Below, in pieces: positions 25,941 to 34,918 of a stretch of DNA of 64,000 nucleotides; the first letter of the stretch is position 1, and each line of letters opens with the position of its first letter. The position numbers were made by a program, and so were the translations under genes. Source of the DNA: JAUILH01 sp965230535 (GTDB lineage Bacteria; Bacteroidota; Bacteroidia; Flavobacteriales_D; JAUILH01); contig OZ246010.1 of assembly GCA_965230535.1 (NCBI GenBank), positions 310,001-374,000 of the forward strand. The letters run 5' to 3'. The notes beneath the pieces are model-generated. The model was not told the DNA's origin. It was given only the letters and a program-made list of their open reading frames with translations, and ran no database searches.

Positions 25941-26578
25941 AATCACATATGAAATTAGCATTTATAGGCATTGGCAATGTAGGATTTGCCATAGCCAACA
26001 ACTTACAAAGAAAGGGACATGACATCATCATTGCTCATGACAATCTACAAAGCGAAAGTGTCCTAACAGCACAAAGCAGAAACCCTTCTTTTTCTGCATT
26101 ATTGATTCAAAATGCCATTGATGAAGCTGAAGTTGTTTTTTTGGCGACCCCTTTTAAGTTCAATGAAGAAATTCTAAATGGACTGAATTTTAATGGTAAA
26201 ACACTGATTGATTGTACGAATCCTGTGGGGGCTGGAATTTCTCATGGTTTGGAGAGCAGAATCTCTGGTGCAGAAAAAATACAAGAATGGGCTAAAAACG
26301 CCAATGTGGTTAAGTCTTATACCATTTACGGGTTTGAAAATCTTGAAAATCCGAATTTCCCGGAATATGACATCAGGCCTGTTATGTTAATTGCCGGAAA
26401 TGATACACATGCAAAAAAACAAATTGAAGCCCTTAATTCGGATTTAGGCTTTGAAACTTTGGATGTGGGCGATTTATCACAATCTCTTCACTTGGAACAT
26501 ATGACTTTACTCTGGGTGAAAATGGTTCGTGCTAATGGACATCATGCTAATTTTACATGGGCTTACCTGGAACGTTAG
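25937..26578 (+). CDS. NADPH-dependent F420-reductase-like oxidoreductase
   Basis: A 213-aa Rossmann-fold protein. The dinucleotide loop 'FIGIGNVGFAIANNLQRKGH' is at residues 9-28, followed by 'VFLATPFKFNEEIL' and 'TLIDCTNPVGAGISHGLESR', the standard layout of the F420H2:NADP oxidoreductase/DUF2000-like family. In non-methanogens the electron partner is usually unknown. The length is normal. It overlaps the upstream barrel-like gene by 4 bases. A second ATG four codons in (25949) is an alternative start and directly precedes the fold. Confidence 0.82.
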   Translation: MKSHMKLAFIGIGNVGFAIANNLQRKGHDIIIAHDNLQSESVLTAQSRNPSFSALLIQNAIDEAEVVFLATPFKFNEEILNGLNFNGKTLIDCTNPVGAGISHGLESRISGAEKIQEWAKNANVVKSYTIYGFENLENPNFPEYDIRPVMLIAGNDTHAKKQIEALNSDLGFETLDVGDLSQSLHLEHMTLLWVKMVRANGHHANFTWAYLER

Positions 26579-26590
26579 AATAAGTGGTTT

Positions 26591-27277
26591 TTATTCCACA
26601 TCAATAAACCAAAAGTCCGTCTTCTCTCCTACCTCTCCGTTTGGCTTATCATATTGCCTTAAAATTTTCTCTCCAAGCCGAAACTCTATTGGATATGAGA
26701 AAATCGGGCCGTCATAACAAAAGGTATGGAATTCACCGTTCTCGCCACAAGGATCAACATTATCCGGTAAATCCTGAAGAAACTCAAGGTCCAGTTCTCT
26801 CCCAACAAAAGATTGATCGAGCAATTCTCCATTTATACAAACCACCACTGCTTTGAAACCAAGGTTTACAAATTCCAAATACAGGTCTCTGGTATCTCTT
26901 TTCCATAAAGGAAAATGACACTTGAAGTCTTTAAGCTTTTTTTCCCGGTAGAGCCTTAAATCTTCAAGAAAGATGTCTCCAAACCCACAATCGGTAAACC
27001 CTTGAGCTTTTAGTTCAACCATTTGCTTTCCCATCAACTCATCATATTCATCCATTGAAGGCTGCTCCGGCAGCTCTACTGTGCTATGCGGTAAGCCAAT
27101 GGACTTGACTTGTTTCAGGAAAAGCTCTCTTCTCAATCCATGCATTGAAACACGATTATGGTGTCCATTTATCGTTGTTAGTAAATGGTCCACAGACAAG
27201 CTACTGTCTTTCTGAAGGTGGTATAGAGCCATAGCGGAATCTTTGCCTGTACTCCAGTTGAAAAAGGTCTTAAACAT
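26591..27277 (-). CDS. Diphthine-ammonia ligase-like ATP-binding protein
   Basis: A 228-aa member of the ATP_bind_4 (diphthine-ammonia ligase-like, DUF71) family with PP-loop motif 'WSTGKDSAMALY' (Ser9-Ser14) that binds and splits ATP to AMP. Conserved later segments are 'GFGDIFLEDLRLYREKKL', 'GFKAVVVCINGELLDQSFVG' and the strongly conserved 'NVDPCGENGEFHTFCYDGPI'. Archaeal and eukaryotic members amidate diphthine; bacteria lack diphthamide, so the bacterial substrate is unknown. It is convergent with the F420-reductase-like gene. Confidence 0.88.
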   Translation of the reverse strand: MFKTFFNWSTGKDSAMALYHLQKDSSLSVDHLLTTINGHHNRVSMHGLRRELFLKQVKSIGLPHSTVELPEQPSMDEYDELMGKQMVELKAQGFTDCGFGDIFLEDLRLYREKKLKDFKCHFPLWKRDTRDLYLEFVNLGFKAVVVCINGELLDQSFVGRELDLEFLQDLPDNVDPCGENGEFHTFCYDGPIFSYPIEFRLGEKILRQYDKPNGEVGEKTDFWFIDVE

Positions 27278-27320
27278 TATTTAGATATCCATCTGATTTG
27301 GGACTAAATTAAGTTTTCCC

Positions 27321-27797
27321 TTAAACTTGTCTACCCTGCTTTTCAAAAATTTCAGTCAGGACTTTTTGTCGATAATCAAATATCTCCCTTAACTTTCGTT
27401 TAATAATCATTCCATTTGCCAGCTCTCCCAGGATCCCGAAAGGCGGTTGGTAGCTGACAATATCGGACATTAATGTCCCCCCTTCTTTCTCCTCTAAAAA
27501 ATGTTGGTGATGCCATAATTTGTATGGACCAATTCTTTGCTCATCAATAAAATAAGTGCCTTGATTAACATGTGTGATTTCTGTGACCCATGTTGTTTTT
27601 ATACCTAGCAGAGGCGCTACTTTATAGCTGATGATCATTCCTTCATACATGCTGTCATGTTGGCCTTCAGAAGTAATATCGAATCCCATATAATCCGGGG
27701 TTATCTTTTTCAGGTTTCCCGGGTTTGATATAAAATCCCATAGTTCGTCTTTGGATTTGTCGAAAAATTGCTCTCTTTTAAACTGATGAAACCCCAT
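27321..27797 (-). CDS. SRPBCC family protein (cell-division-inhibitor-like)
   Basis: 158 aa from the ATG at 27797 (MGFHQFKREQFF); an ATG at 27821 adds eight residues. The sequence follows the SRPBCC subgroup annotated as 'cell division inhibitor-like': 'DELWDFISNPGNLKKITPDY', 'VAPLLGIKTTWVTEI', 'DEQRIGPYKLWHHQHFLEEK', 'GILGELANGMIIKRKLREIF'. It binds an unknown hydrophobic ligand. It has no signal peptide and stands alone, 43 bases upstream-facing from the ATP_bind_4 gene on the same strand. Confidence 0.8.
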   Translation of the reverse strand: MGFHQFKREQFFDKSKDELWDFISNPGNLKKITPDYMGFDITSEGQHDSMYEGMIISYKVAPLLGIKTTWVTEITHVNQGTYFIDEQRIGPYKLWHHQHFLEEKEGGTLMSDIVSYQPPFGILGELANGMIIKRKLREIFDYRQKVLTEIFEKQGRQV

Positions 27798-27938
27798 ACT
27801 CTTTGTTTGGTTTTTAAACAAAGTCGGGGCCTGTTTTGTTTTAGTTTTGAGAATATATTTTCTATTGGCGCGACATAGATACTAAGTTCTAAAATCTTTG
27901 CTCAGCCTGCTAATTAAAAAAGAGATGAAAATTCCGGA

Positions 27939-28421
27939 TTATTTAGATTTAATTTCTTCATAAACCCGTTGATATTCTTCATCATCTTCAAACAATGAAA
28001 ACGTCTTTTCCATGATGCTTTTAGCCTCCGCATGTCGACCGTCTGTTACCGCCGTTCTTGCACTTTCAATTACAGCGTCTCTCAAAGTGAAAATATAATC
28101 TAGATATTGATCAAAGTATTCATGTGATGTATCATTTTTCTTGAACTCTATGGCGTACTTTATTGTGTTTTCGAATGCATTGGGGTAATCACTTTTATAT
28201 TTCTCATCATGAGACAAATGATAATAAGCCATTGAGCAATATACGTATGGGACAGCATTGCTTTTGTGTTCCGTACTTTCCGTATAGTCAAGCGCTTTAT
28301 CCAACATCTTTTCATACTTCTCATTGAGATAAAGATTGAGCAGGTCATCATAATCCTGAGCAAAACCAGAGTGACTAGCACAGTATAAGAAGGCAAAAAG
28401 CATGAGACCAAACTGTTTCAT
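27939..28421 (-). CDS. Exported helical protein, unknown function
   Basis: A 160-aa protein with signal peptide (MKQFGLMLFAFLYCASHSGF to AQ). The mature part is helical and TPR-like in rhythm ('DDLLNLYLNEKYEKMLDKAL', 'VPYVYCSMAYYHLSHDEKYK', 'EAKSIMEKTFSLFEDDEEYQ'), but too short and degenerate to name. It lies between the SRPBCC gene and the SpoIIE paralogue at 28750, separated by 117 and 328 bases. A helical periplasmic partner of the TPR phosphatase is possible but purely positional. Confidence 0.6.
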   Translation of the reverse strand: MKQFGLMLFAFLYCASHSGFAQDYDDLLNLYLNEKYEKMLDKALDYTESTEHKSNAVPYVYCSMAYYHLSHDEKYKSDYPNAFENTIKYAIEFKKNDTSHEYFDQYLDYIFTLRDAVIESARTAVTDGRHAEAKSIMEKTFSLFEDDEEYQRVYEEIKSK

Positions 28422-28749
28422 ATGTTTATTTTTTTGAGGAAATACAGATCAATTTTTATACTAAATATAAAACTTTTCATCCTGACAAGTTTTAGTTCCC
28501 CTCACTAAGAAAGGACATAATCAACCCTACACAAACAGCTAACTAACAACTAATTACAACCACGAACAAATTGCGTGTCTAAGACAAAATTCAATGAACT
28601 GGACAATTTGAATCCTACACGCATAAACATAAAATTTCAAAATCAAACACTTACCAGCAGATAAAGTTTAGTATTTAAACTGCCCTCTATGAAGGATCGC
28701 ATAATGCCAAATTTTTCTTCGATGGACGGAGCCTCAGCTATAGATCTGG
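28422..28749. other. Non-coding gap, nothing recognised
   Basis: A 328-base AT-rich gap upstream of the 27939 gene and downstream of the SpoIIE paralogue. No tRNA, strong hairpin or convincing small gene was seen. Confidence 0.4.
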
Positions 28750-31005
28750 TTAAACACGAACCCCAATCACACACACATCATCTAATTGCTCAATGGGTTG
28801 GCCACCCGCATCTCTCCAATTCTCAAATGCCTGATCAATCAGTTCCTTTTGGCGTTCAATGGTTTCGTTCTGAATGGACAACAACAACCTCTTAAAATTA
28901 GCTGTCTTAAACTTTTTGCCCTTCTCTCCCCCGAACTGATCTGCAAATCCATCTGAAAAGATATAGAAACTATCCCCTTCACTAAGCTCTATGCTATGAG
29001 TTGGATATGGACTGGATTCTGCATACTTACCGATTGGTTGTTTGTGCGCTTTGATTTCTTCCACTTCCTCTATTCCTTTTCTAATAATCCAGAGTGGGTT
29101 GTGGGCGCCAGCGTATTTGAGTGTTCGACTTTCCAAGAAGCACAGCGCAACATCCATCCCATCTTTTACCTCTTGTTCACTCTTTTCAAACTCTGAGATG
29201 ACAATTTCCCTGGTCTTAGTAAGAATATCTCCAGGTTCGGTTAAACCATATTCTCTCACAGAACGGTTCAACCCGTTGTTACAAACCACACTCACCATAG
29301 CCCCTGGTACACCATGACCTGTACAATCTGCCGCAGCAAACAACACGCCTTTTTCAGTTGGTTCGCACCAATAGAAATCTCCAGCAACAATGTCCTTGGG
29401 CTTGTAGAGAACAAAAGAGTTTTGAAGGTATTGTTTTACCAGTTTATCAGGCGGTAGAATAGCAGATTGAATTCGCTTAGCATAGTTGATAGAGTCCAGA
29501 ATTTCCGTATTCTTTTCTTCCAACTGTTCATACGCGTCATCCACTTTGGCTTTTTGCTCTTCAACCACAGCTTTTTGGGATTCTACTGCAGATTTTTGTT
29601 CATCTATGATGTCTCGTTGCTTTTTTGTGATTCTAAAACGGTTGAATATAAATCCTCCTGAAATCAAGGCTAAAGCCAAACCAATCCACAAGAAATACGA
29701 GCGTTGATTTTGCTGTTTCCTCTCCAGTTCAGCTTGTCGTATTTGAGAAGCCTTTCGCTCATTATCGGCTTTTTCAGCTGCCAGCAAAGCATCACTCACT
29801 TTCTTGGCCTCCGCGTTTTTAACACTATCAGCAGCCGCTTGTTTCTCGTATTCGTACTTGTACTGCTGACGAATGACGGCCTTTTGATTTTCTTCTGACC
29901 GGAGACTGTCTCTTGAGGTAATCATCAACTCATACATCTCAAGGGCCTGATCATAATTTTGAATTTTTCTATACACTTTCCAAAGCGTTTCAGAGGCTTC
30001 AGCTATTTCTTCGGTAGCACCCAGTTTCTGAGCCAGATGAAGAGCTCTGTTATTATATTCGATGGACTTTTGGTAATTACCCATCTCAAAAGATACGCGC
30101 CCCATGCTATTCAGTGTCCCTACCACACCTCTGTACTCTTCCAGTTTTTCTCTTATTTCAAGGCTTTTGGTAAAATAGTTCATTGACTTGCTATAGTCTC
30201 CCAATCTTGAATAAACCTCTCCCAAGCCAATCAAACAGTTAGCCATCACAGATTCATCACCAGTTGATTCAGACATTTCCAATCCTTGTGAGAGATACTC
30301 TAAGGCTTTTTCATTCTCACCAAGTATAGAATAGTTCATAGCCATATTACTCATTGCCATAGCCTTACCGGAAACATCACCTGTCTCCTCCCATATTGGA
30401 AGGCTCTTTCTTTGATATTCCAACGCTTTTTGATGATCGCCCTGAGTTTCATACACTATGCCAATGTTGTGAAGTGTATAGGCTTTCATACTCTTCAAAC
30501 CAATTTCTTCCGAAATTTTGAGACTTCTTGAGAAATGATTTATCGCTTTCACAAAATTTCCCTGTCTCTTGTAAATAATAGCTAGTTCATTCAAGGTGTA
30601 GGCCATGCCTTCTTTGTCTTCAATAGCCCCTTCTACCTCCAAACTGCGACTGTAATAGTCTATTGCCTTTTTGTAATCATTGTCGTGATAGCAAAGTCCA
30701 ATATTATGCAATACAATGCCTCTGTTTTTTTGAAAAAAGTACTGGCTTTCATCTGTCAGATTCTTCTCTAAGTTTAGAAGACATATGCTATCGACTTTTT
30801 CATTCAAAGCGAGAAATAAGTCCATGTCGGAGAACCCAACAATTCCGGACCATGTCCTAAAGGATTTAACCAAAATGGTATCGTTTTCTGATTGTCGAAT
30901 GACTTGTTTGAGAGAGTCTATTTGAGCTTCTTGCTCCGGAGACAATTGCGCATAGGCCTGAAGGCAAAATGTCAACAAAAAACATATGGATACAACACCT
31001 CTCAC
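28750..31005 (-). CDS. TPR-SpoIIE signalling phosphatase (paralogue 2)
   Basis: A 751-aa protein built like its paralogues at 12240 and 32079: signal peptide (MRGVVSICFLLTFCLQAYAQ), seven TPRs (about 85-370), a membrane span near 430-450 ('FLWIGLALALISGGFIF'), a coiled coil, and a C-terminal SpoIIE/PP2C domain. The acids needed for metal binding are in 'AGDFYW', 'AAADCTGHGVPGAMVS', 'FSDGFADQFGG' and 'DDVCVIGV'. The phosphatase half is nearly the same in all three proteins while the TPR half is divergent, which suggests different inputs and a shared output. One TPR fewer than paralogue 1. Confidence 0.9.
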   Translation of the reverse strand: MRGVVSICFLLTFCLQAYAQLSPEQEAQIDSLKQVIRQSENDTILVKSFRTWSGIVGFSDMDLFLALNEKVDSICLLNLEKNLTDESQYFFQKNRGIVLHNIGLCYHDNDYKKAIDYYSRSLEVEGAIEDKEGMAYTLNELAIIYKRQGNFVKAINHFSRSLKISEEIGLKSMKAYTLHNIGIVYETQGDHQKALEYQRKSLPIWEETGDVSGKAMAMSNMAMNYSILGENEKALEYLSQGLEMSESTGDESVMANCLIGLGEVYSRLGDYSKSMNYFTKSLEIREKLEEYRGVVGTLNSMGRVSFEMGNYQKSIEYNNRALHLAQKLGATEEIAEASETLWKVYRKIQNYDQALEMYELMITSRDSLRSEENQKAVIRQQYKYEYEKQAAADSVKNAEAKKVSDALLAAEKADNERKASQIRQAELERKQQNQRSYFLWIGLALALISGGFIFNRFRITKKQRDIIDEQKSAVESQKAVVEEQKAKVDDAYEQLEEKNTEILDSINYAKRIQSAILPPDKLVKQYLQNSFVLYKPKDIVAGDFYWCEPTEKGVLFAAADCTGHGVPGAMVSVVCNNGLNRSVREYGLTEPGDILTKTREIVISEFEKSEQEVKDGMDVALCFLESRTLKYAGAHNPLWIIRKGIEEVEEIKAHKQPIGKYAESSPYPTHSIELSEGDSFYIFSDGFADQFGGEKGKKFKTANFKRLLLSIQNETIERQKELIDQAFENWRDAGGQPIEQLDDVCVIGVRV

Positions 31006-31058
31006 AAGAGATCAAAGCTAAGAAAATTAAAATCCTTTGTTTGATATCAGCCCGATAT

Positions 31059-31082
31059 GCGATTCAATCGCGCAACAGGTTG
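31059..31082. repeat. Partial palindromic extragenic repeat
   Basis: TGCGATTCAATCGCG followed by CAACAGGTT matches the right half of the inverted repeat at 4566-4622 with small changes. It lies in the 198-base gap before the SpoIIE paralogue 2. It is the third copy seen in the window. Confidence 0.5.
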
Positions 31083-31203
31083 AGGTTAAAATTCAGACCA
31101 ATATCTATAGTTCATAATTCTCGCCCTGTCTCCCAGTATTGTTATTTGTTGCTTTTTGAGACCTAAACTGCATCTCAATGCGGTTTAAGTATTGTCTGGT
31201 GAT

Positions 31204-31875
31204 TTATTGATAAAGTCGGATTAAATCAAACCCTTTGTCTCTAGCCATCTCGTAGTAGTTTTTTTTAAACTCATCAGGAAGTAGAGCATATACTTCTTTC
31301 TTATTTTCGGAGTATCTTAAATCAAATGTTCCTAACTCTAAAAAGGATCGTTTATCCTTGGGAAAGTCTATTTCTTCAGTTCTTCCCAGAGCATTTAGTA
31401 TCATTTGGGGAATGTTAATTGAAGGCGGGGTAGAAATTGGAACCTTGATTTTAGTAATATCCGCCCATTCCATATCAAAAGCGGTACTAATTTCTCCTTT
31501 GATAAAACGTCCTCCAAGAGCTCCATTGTGTATTACAAATTCCGGGAAATCAATTTTTGTTGGATCAACGTCTTTATGGCCAATGATCTTCCAGTAAGTA
31601 AGTTTAATATCAGCTGCTGTGACGAAAAGACTGGAGATTAAAACTTCTGGAAGGGTATTGAATAATTTATGCTCCAAACCGGTCTCCTTATAAATTTCAA
31701 CTAATACCGTGTCATCAAATCCAACATGGAGATAGCTATCATCTTCAAGAATACTCTTTTTCTTGTGAGATCCGTAAATATCGAGTAAAATTCGTCCATA
31801 TGCGTATTCTCCTGAGGCGATCTCAATTGCGAAAATATCTCCTACTTTATATTTCTGTTTTAAAGTCATTCTCAA
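31204..31875 (-). CDS. Immunity-26-like protein
   Basis: A 223-aa protein whose N-terminal 100 residues resemble the Imm26 immunity family: 'YKVGDIFAIEIASGEYAYGR' then 'ILLDIYGSHKK', a short beta domain common in polymorphic-toxin neighbourhoods. The C-terminal half ('FPEFVIHNGALGG', 'DMEWADITKIKVPISTPPSI') is not recognised. No toxin gene is adjacent, so it may be a stand-alone or orphan immunity gene, or a protein that reuses the domain. It sits between two SpoIIE paralogues. The RHS toxins of this window are 18 kb away. Confidence 0.5.
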   Translation of the reverse strand: MRMTLKQKYKVGDIFAIEIASGEYAYGRILLDIYGSHKKKSILEDDSYLHVGFDDTVLVEIYKETGLEHKLFNTLPEVLISSLFVTAADIKLTYWKIIGHKDVDPTKIDFPEFVIHNGALGGRFIKGEISTAFDMEWADITKIKVPISTPPSINIPQMILNALGRTEEIDFPKDKRSFLELGTFDLRYSENKKEVYALLPDEFKKNYYEMARDKGFDLIRLYQ

Positions 31876-31968
31876 TCACATACACCGTTTGAATACATGC
31901 ACAGGTGCATTTTATTTTTTCATTACCCAAGTTAAATATTAATTGACAAAGATTCAATAACCAGAGAA

Positions 31969-32035
31969 AAGTTCAGACAATGTTTGAGATTTTCTCTGGG
32001 TAGAAGACGGATCTGTGTTCGAACCAGAATGACCA
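31969..32035 (-). other. Decayed copy of tRNA-His 3' end plus terminator
   Basis: The stretch GTTCAGACAATGTTTGAGA (31971-31989) then TTCTCTGGGTAGAAGACGG matches the hairpin and acceptor end at 34849-34885 with several changes, and a T-loop-like TTCGAACC follows at 32019. It looks like an older displaced tRNA 3' end. It lies just beyond the stop-codon end of the SpoIIE paralogue at 32079. Confidence 0.5.
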
Positions 32036-32078
32036 TAAAATGATTGAAGATTTTGTGGTTTTGGGAAAGCTATTTGAA

Positions 32079-34559
32079 CTATACCCTTACCCCAATCACA
32101 CAAACATCATCTAACTGCTCAATGGAACCTTTCCAATTCTCAAAGCCCTCATCAATTAATTCCCTCTGTCTTTCAATGGTCTCATTTTGAATAGAGAGCA
32201 GCAATCTTTTGAAGTTTGCCGTCTTAAATTTCTTTCCTTTTTCACCCCCAAATTGATCTGCGTAACCATCTGAAAAGATATAGAAAGTATCTCCTTCGCT
32301 TAGTTCGACAATATGTGTTGGGTAAGGTGTGGACTCTCCATACTTACCGATTGGCTGCTTGTGTGCCTTTACCTCCTCTACTTGAGCTGAATCCTTGCGA
32401 ATGATCCATAGTGGATTATGAGCTCCAGCGTATTTTAGTGTCCTACCTTCAAGTGAGCATAAGGCCACATCCATCCCGTCCTTAACTTCTTCTTCAGATT
32501 TCTCAAATTCAGAAATGACTATTTCCCGAGTCTTGGAAAGGATATCTCCCGGTTCAATCAAACCGTATTCTCTAACAGAACGATTCAATCCATTATTGCA
32601 TACCACACTCACCATTGCGCCTGGCACACCATGACCAGTGCAATCTGCTGCCGCGAACAGAATGGAATCACCAACCGGCTCCATCCAGTAAAAATCTCCT
32701 GCCACAATGTCTTTTGGCTTGTAGAGTACAAAGCTGTTTTGTAGACATTCTTTGACAAGTTTTTCTGGAGGTAGAATGGCCGACTGAATGCGTTTTGCAT
32801 AGTTAATGGAATCTAATATCTCCGTGTTTTTCTCTTCCAGTTGTTCATAAGCCTCATCTACTTTGGATTTTTGTTCTTCGACCACAGCTTTTTGAGATTC
32901 AACCACTGACTTCTGTTCATCAATAATATCTCGTTGTTTTTTGGTGACCCTGAAACGGTTGAAGATAAAAATTCCGAATAGCACCGCCAATGCCAATACC
33001 CCGTATAGAAAATATGCCTGCTGATCTTGTTGTTTTCTTTCTAATTTCCCCTGTTGTATCTGCGATTTCTTACGCTCGTTCTCTGCTTTCTCTGCAGCCA
33101 ATAAAGCTTCACTCACTTTCTTAGCTTCTGCATTTTTTACGCTGTCTGCGGCTGCCTGTTTTTCATATTGGTATTTATATTCTTGACGGATAATGGCCTT
33201 CTGATTCTCTTCAGATTCTATGCTGTCTCTCATTTGTATGAACTGCGAATACATCTTGAGCGATTCCTTATAGTTTCTTAGTTTTTTGTGGGTCTTCCAA
33301 AGTAATTTTGAAGCGTCCCTAATACTAATTATTTCACCTAAATTCTTAGCAATATCCATCCCGATCATACCATTTTCTAGAGCCTCTTTATAGTCTCCCT
33401 TCTCGAAATAGACCAATCCTAAATTATTATGAGAACCGGCCACCCCATTCTTATCGCCAATAGCTTTTCTTATTTCCAGACTCTTTGATAGAAGTTCCAG
33501 TGCTTCTGAATAGTTTTGCTGATCAAGGTAGATGAGTGCAATATTATTTAGGGCCTTTGCTATTCTGCTTTTATCGCCGAGTTTCTCTCGAATATCCAAA
33601 GCTTTGTAATACAATTCAATGGCCGTTTCGTAATTACCCAGTTTTTTTTGCGCAACACCAATATTATTATAACAATTTGCCATTGCATTGGTATTACCCA
33701 ATTCTTCTTCAATTTCAAGACTTTGGCGAAATAATTGAATGGCCTCCAAATAATTTTTCTGATCTAACTGCACCAGTCCAAGACTACTGTAGCTACTAGA
33801 AATACCTGGTTTAAAGTCAATTTCTTCTCTGTATTTTAGGCTTTTCGAATAAAGTTCAATGGCTTTTTCATAATCTCCCTGTCTTCTATATACATTGCCA
33901 ATGTTATTGAAAGAGTCGGCCATCCCTTTTTTATTGTTTGATTTTTCTTCAATCCTGAGACTTAACTCATATAATTCAATGGCCTTCTTATAATTTCCTT
34001 GTTTATAGTGAACGATACCTATGTTGTGAAAACACATATTCATGATCGCTGTGTCTTTTTGCTCAGTGCTGATTTCCAAACATTTGTGGTAGGCGTTTAT
34101 TGCGTTAACGTAATTACTTTGATTCTGGTGTATGGTTCCTAAATAGATGTAGCATACTGCCGTTCCTTTCTTATCATTTAACTCTCCGTTTACTTTAACA
34201 GCTTTTATAAACAGCTCAATAGCATTTGCATAGTTTTCATTATAATATTCAACAATTCCTAGCTGCTTGAGAGAAAATGCCTGTGCTTTTAGGAATGCGC
34301 TTCTAGTTGTATTTAGTAAGTTTTTTGACAAGTTCAATGCGCAGAGGCTATCAATTTTTTGGTTAAGTCTGATGTTGAGTTCTTTGTCTGAATTTGCATT
34401 GATTACCGACCAATTCATCCATGCATTAACCACCGTGGTATCATGTTCGGCATTATGAATAACTTGTTTTAGGGAATCTATTTGGTGCTCTTGATCAAGG
34501 GTAAGTTGCCCTATTGAAAACAGGGGCAAGAAAAACAATATGCTTAAGAGTTTTTTCAC
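32079..34559 (-). CDS. TPR-SpoIIE signalling phosphatase (paralogue 3)
   Basis: The largest of the three at 826 aa. Signal peptide (MKKLLSILFFLPLFSIGQ), nine TPRs (about 90-440; several end 'AIELYxKSLxxREE'), a membrane span near 510-530 ('FLYGVLALAVLFGIFIF'), coiled coil ('VVESQKAVVEEQKSKVDEAY') and a SpoIIE/PP2C domain with all metal acids ('AGDFYW', 'AAADCTGHGVPGAMVS', 'FSDGYADQFGG', 'DDVCVIGVRV'). It is flanked on both sides by decayed or displaced tRNA-His 3' ends, so the gene may have been trapped at an integration hotspot. No anti-sigma partner is nearby. Confidence 0.9.
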   Translation of the reverse strand: MKKLLSILFFLPLFSIGQLTLDQEHQIDSLKQVIHNAEHDTTVVNAWMNWSVINANSDKELNIRLNQKIDSLCALNLSKNLLNTTRSAFLKAQAFSLKQLGIVEYYNENYANAIELFIKAVKVNGELNDKKGTAVCYIYLGTIHQNQSNYVNAINAYHKCLEISTEQKDTAIMNMCFHNIGIVHYKQGNYKKAIELYELSLRIEEKSNNKKGMADSFNNIGNVYRRQGDYEKAIELYSKSLKYREEIDFKPGISSSYSSLGLVQLDQKNYLEAIQLFRQSLEIEEELGNTNAMANCYNNIGVAQKKLGNYETAIELYYKALDIREKLGDKSRIAKALNNIALIYLDQQNYSEALELLSKSLEIRKAIGDKNGVAGSHNNLGLVYFEKGDYKEALENGMIGMDIAKNLGEIISIRDASKLLWKTHKKLRNYKESLKMYSQFIQMRDSIESEENQKAIIRQEYKYQYEKQAAADSVKNAEAKKVSEALLAAEKAENERKKSQIQQGKLERKQQDQQAYFLYGVLALAVLFGIFIFNRFRVTKKQRDIIDEQKSVVESQKAVVEEQKSKVDEAYEQLEEKNTEILDSINYAKRIQSAILPPEKLVKECLQNSFVLYKPKDIVAGDFYWMEPVGDSILFAAADCTGHGVPGAMVSVVCNNGLNRSVREYGLIEPGDILSKTREIVISEFEKSEEEVKDGMDVALCSLEGRTLKYAGAHNPLWIIRKDSAQVEEVKAHKQPIGKYGESTPYPTHIVELSEGDTFYIFSDGYADQFGGEKGKKFKTANFKRLLLSIQNETIERQRELIDEGFENWKGSIEQLDDVCVIGVRV

Positions 34560-34789
34560 TACTTACTACAACTGTCAAGATAAGCATATTTTAAACATGG
34601 ACTCAATCACACACTTCATCTCTAACCTTTATATTGAATCCTTACAATTTAGTTTAAACAAGTTCGTCACCTTTTCGGCTGGAGGAAGGGGATTTGGGTA
34701 GAAGATCGGTATGCTCACTTTGTTCTCCGACCGATTTATCTTCTGTTGGGGCCTTCATTCGAAAAGCCAATCCCGAATTCTCGGGATTA

Positions 34790-34848
34790 CTTTTTTTGTG
34801 CGTCAATATTTCCATTCATTCTGACAAAACATTGACGCACAAAAAAAG
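34790..34848. repeat. Perfect 18-bp inverted repeat with T/A ends
   Basis: Left arm CTTTTTTTGTGCGTCAAT at 34790-34807 and its exact complement at 34831-34848, spacer 23 bases. The arms end in T7 and A7, so on either strand it can form a hairpin with a U-run. It directly abuts the tRNA terminator hairpin that starts at 34848. Confidence 0.75.
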
Positions 34849-34866
34849 CTCAGACATTGTCTGAGC
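34848..34866 (-). terminator. tRNA-His terminator hairpin
   Basis: GCTCAGACA/TGTCTGAGC (34848-34856 and 34858-34866) is a 9-bp stem around one base. Read on the minus strand it follows the tRNA-His acceptor end by about 7 bases and is followed by TTTTTTTG. It is the natural terminator of a tRNA transcript and shows that this side is the host side of the attachment site. Confidence 0.7.
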
Positions 34867-34873
34867 TTTTCTC

Positions 34874-34918
34874 TGGGTGGAAGATCGGTCTCGAACCGAC
34901 GACCTCCTGAACCACAAT
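34874..34918 (-). other. Displaced tRNA-His 3' half, likely attachment site
   Basis: On the minus strand this reads from the anticodon loop (TTGTGGTTCAGG, anticodon GTG) through variable loop, T-arm (GTCGG-TTCGAGA-CCGAT) and acceptor (CTTCCAC plus CCA). The 5' half is missing: the bases to the right do not form a D-arm or anticodon 5' strand. Tyrosine integrases cut tRNA genes at the anticodon or T-loop and leave this kind of displaced 3' end. It marks the left boundary of inserted DNA. The intact tRNA-His is not in the window. Confidence 0.75.
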
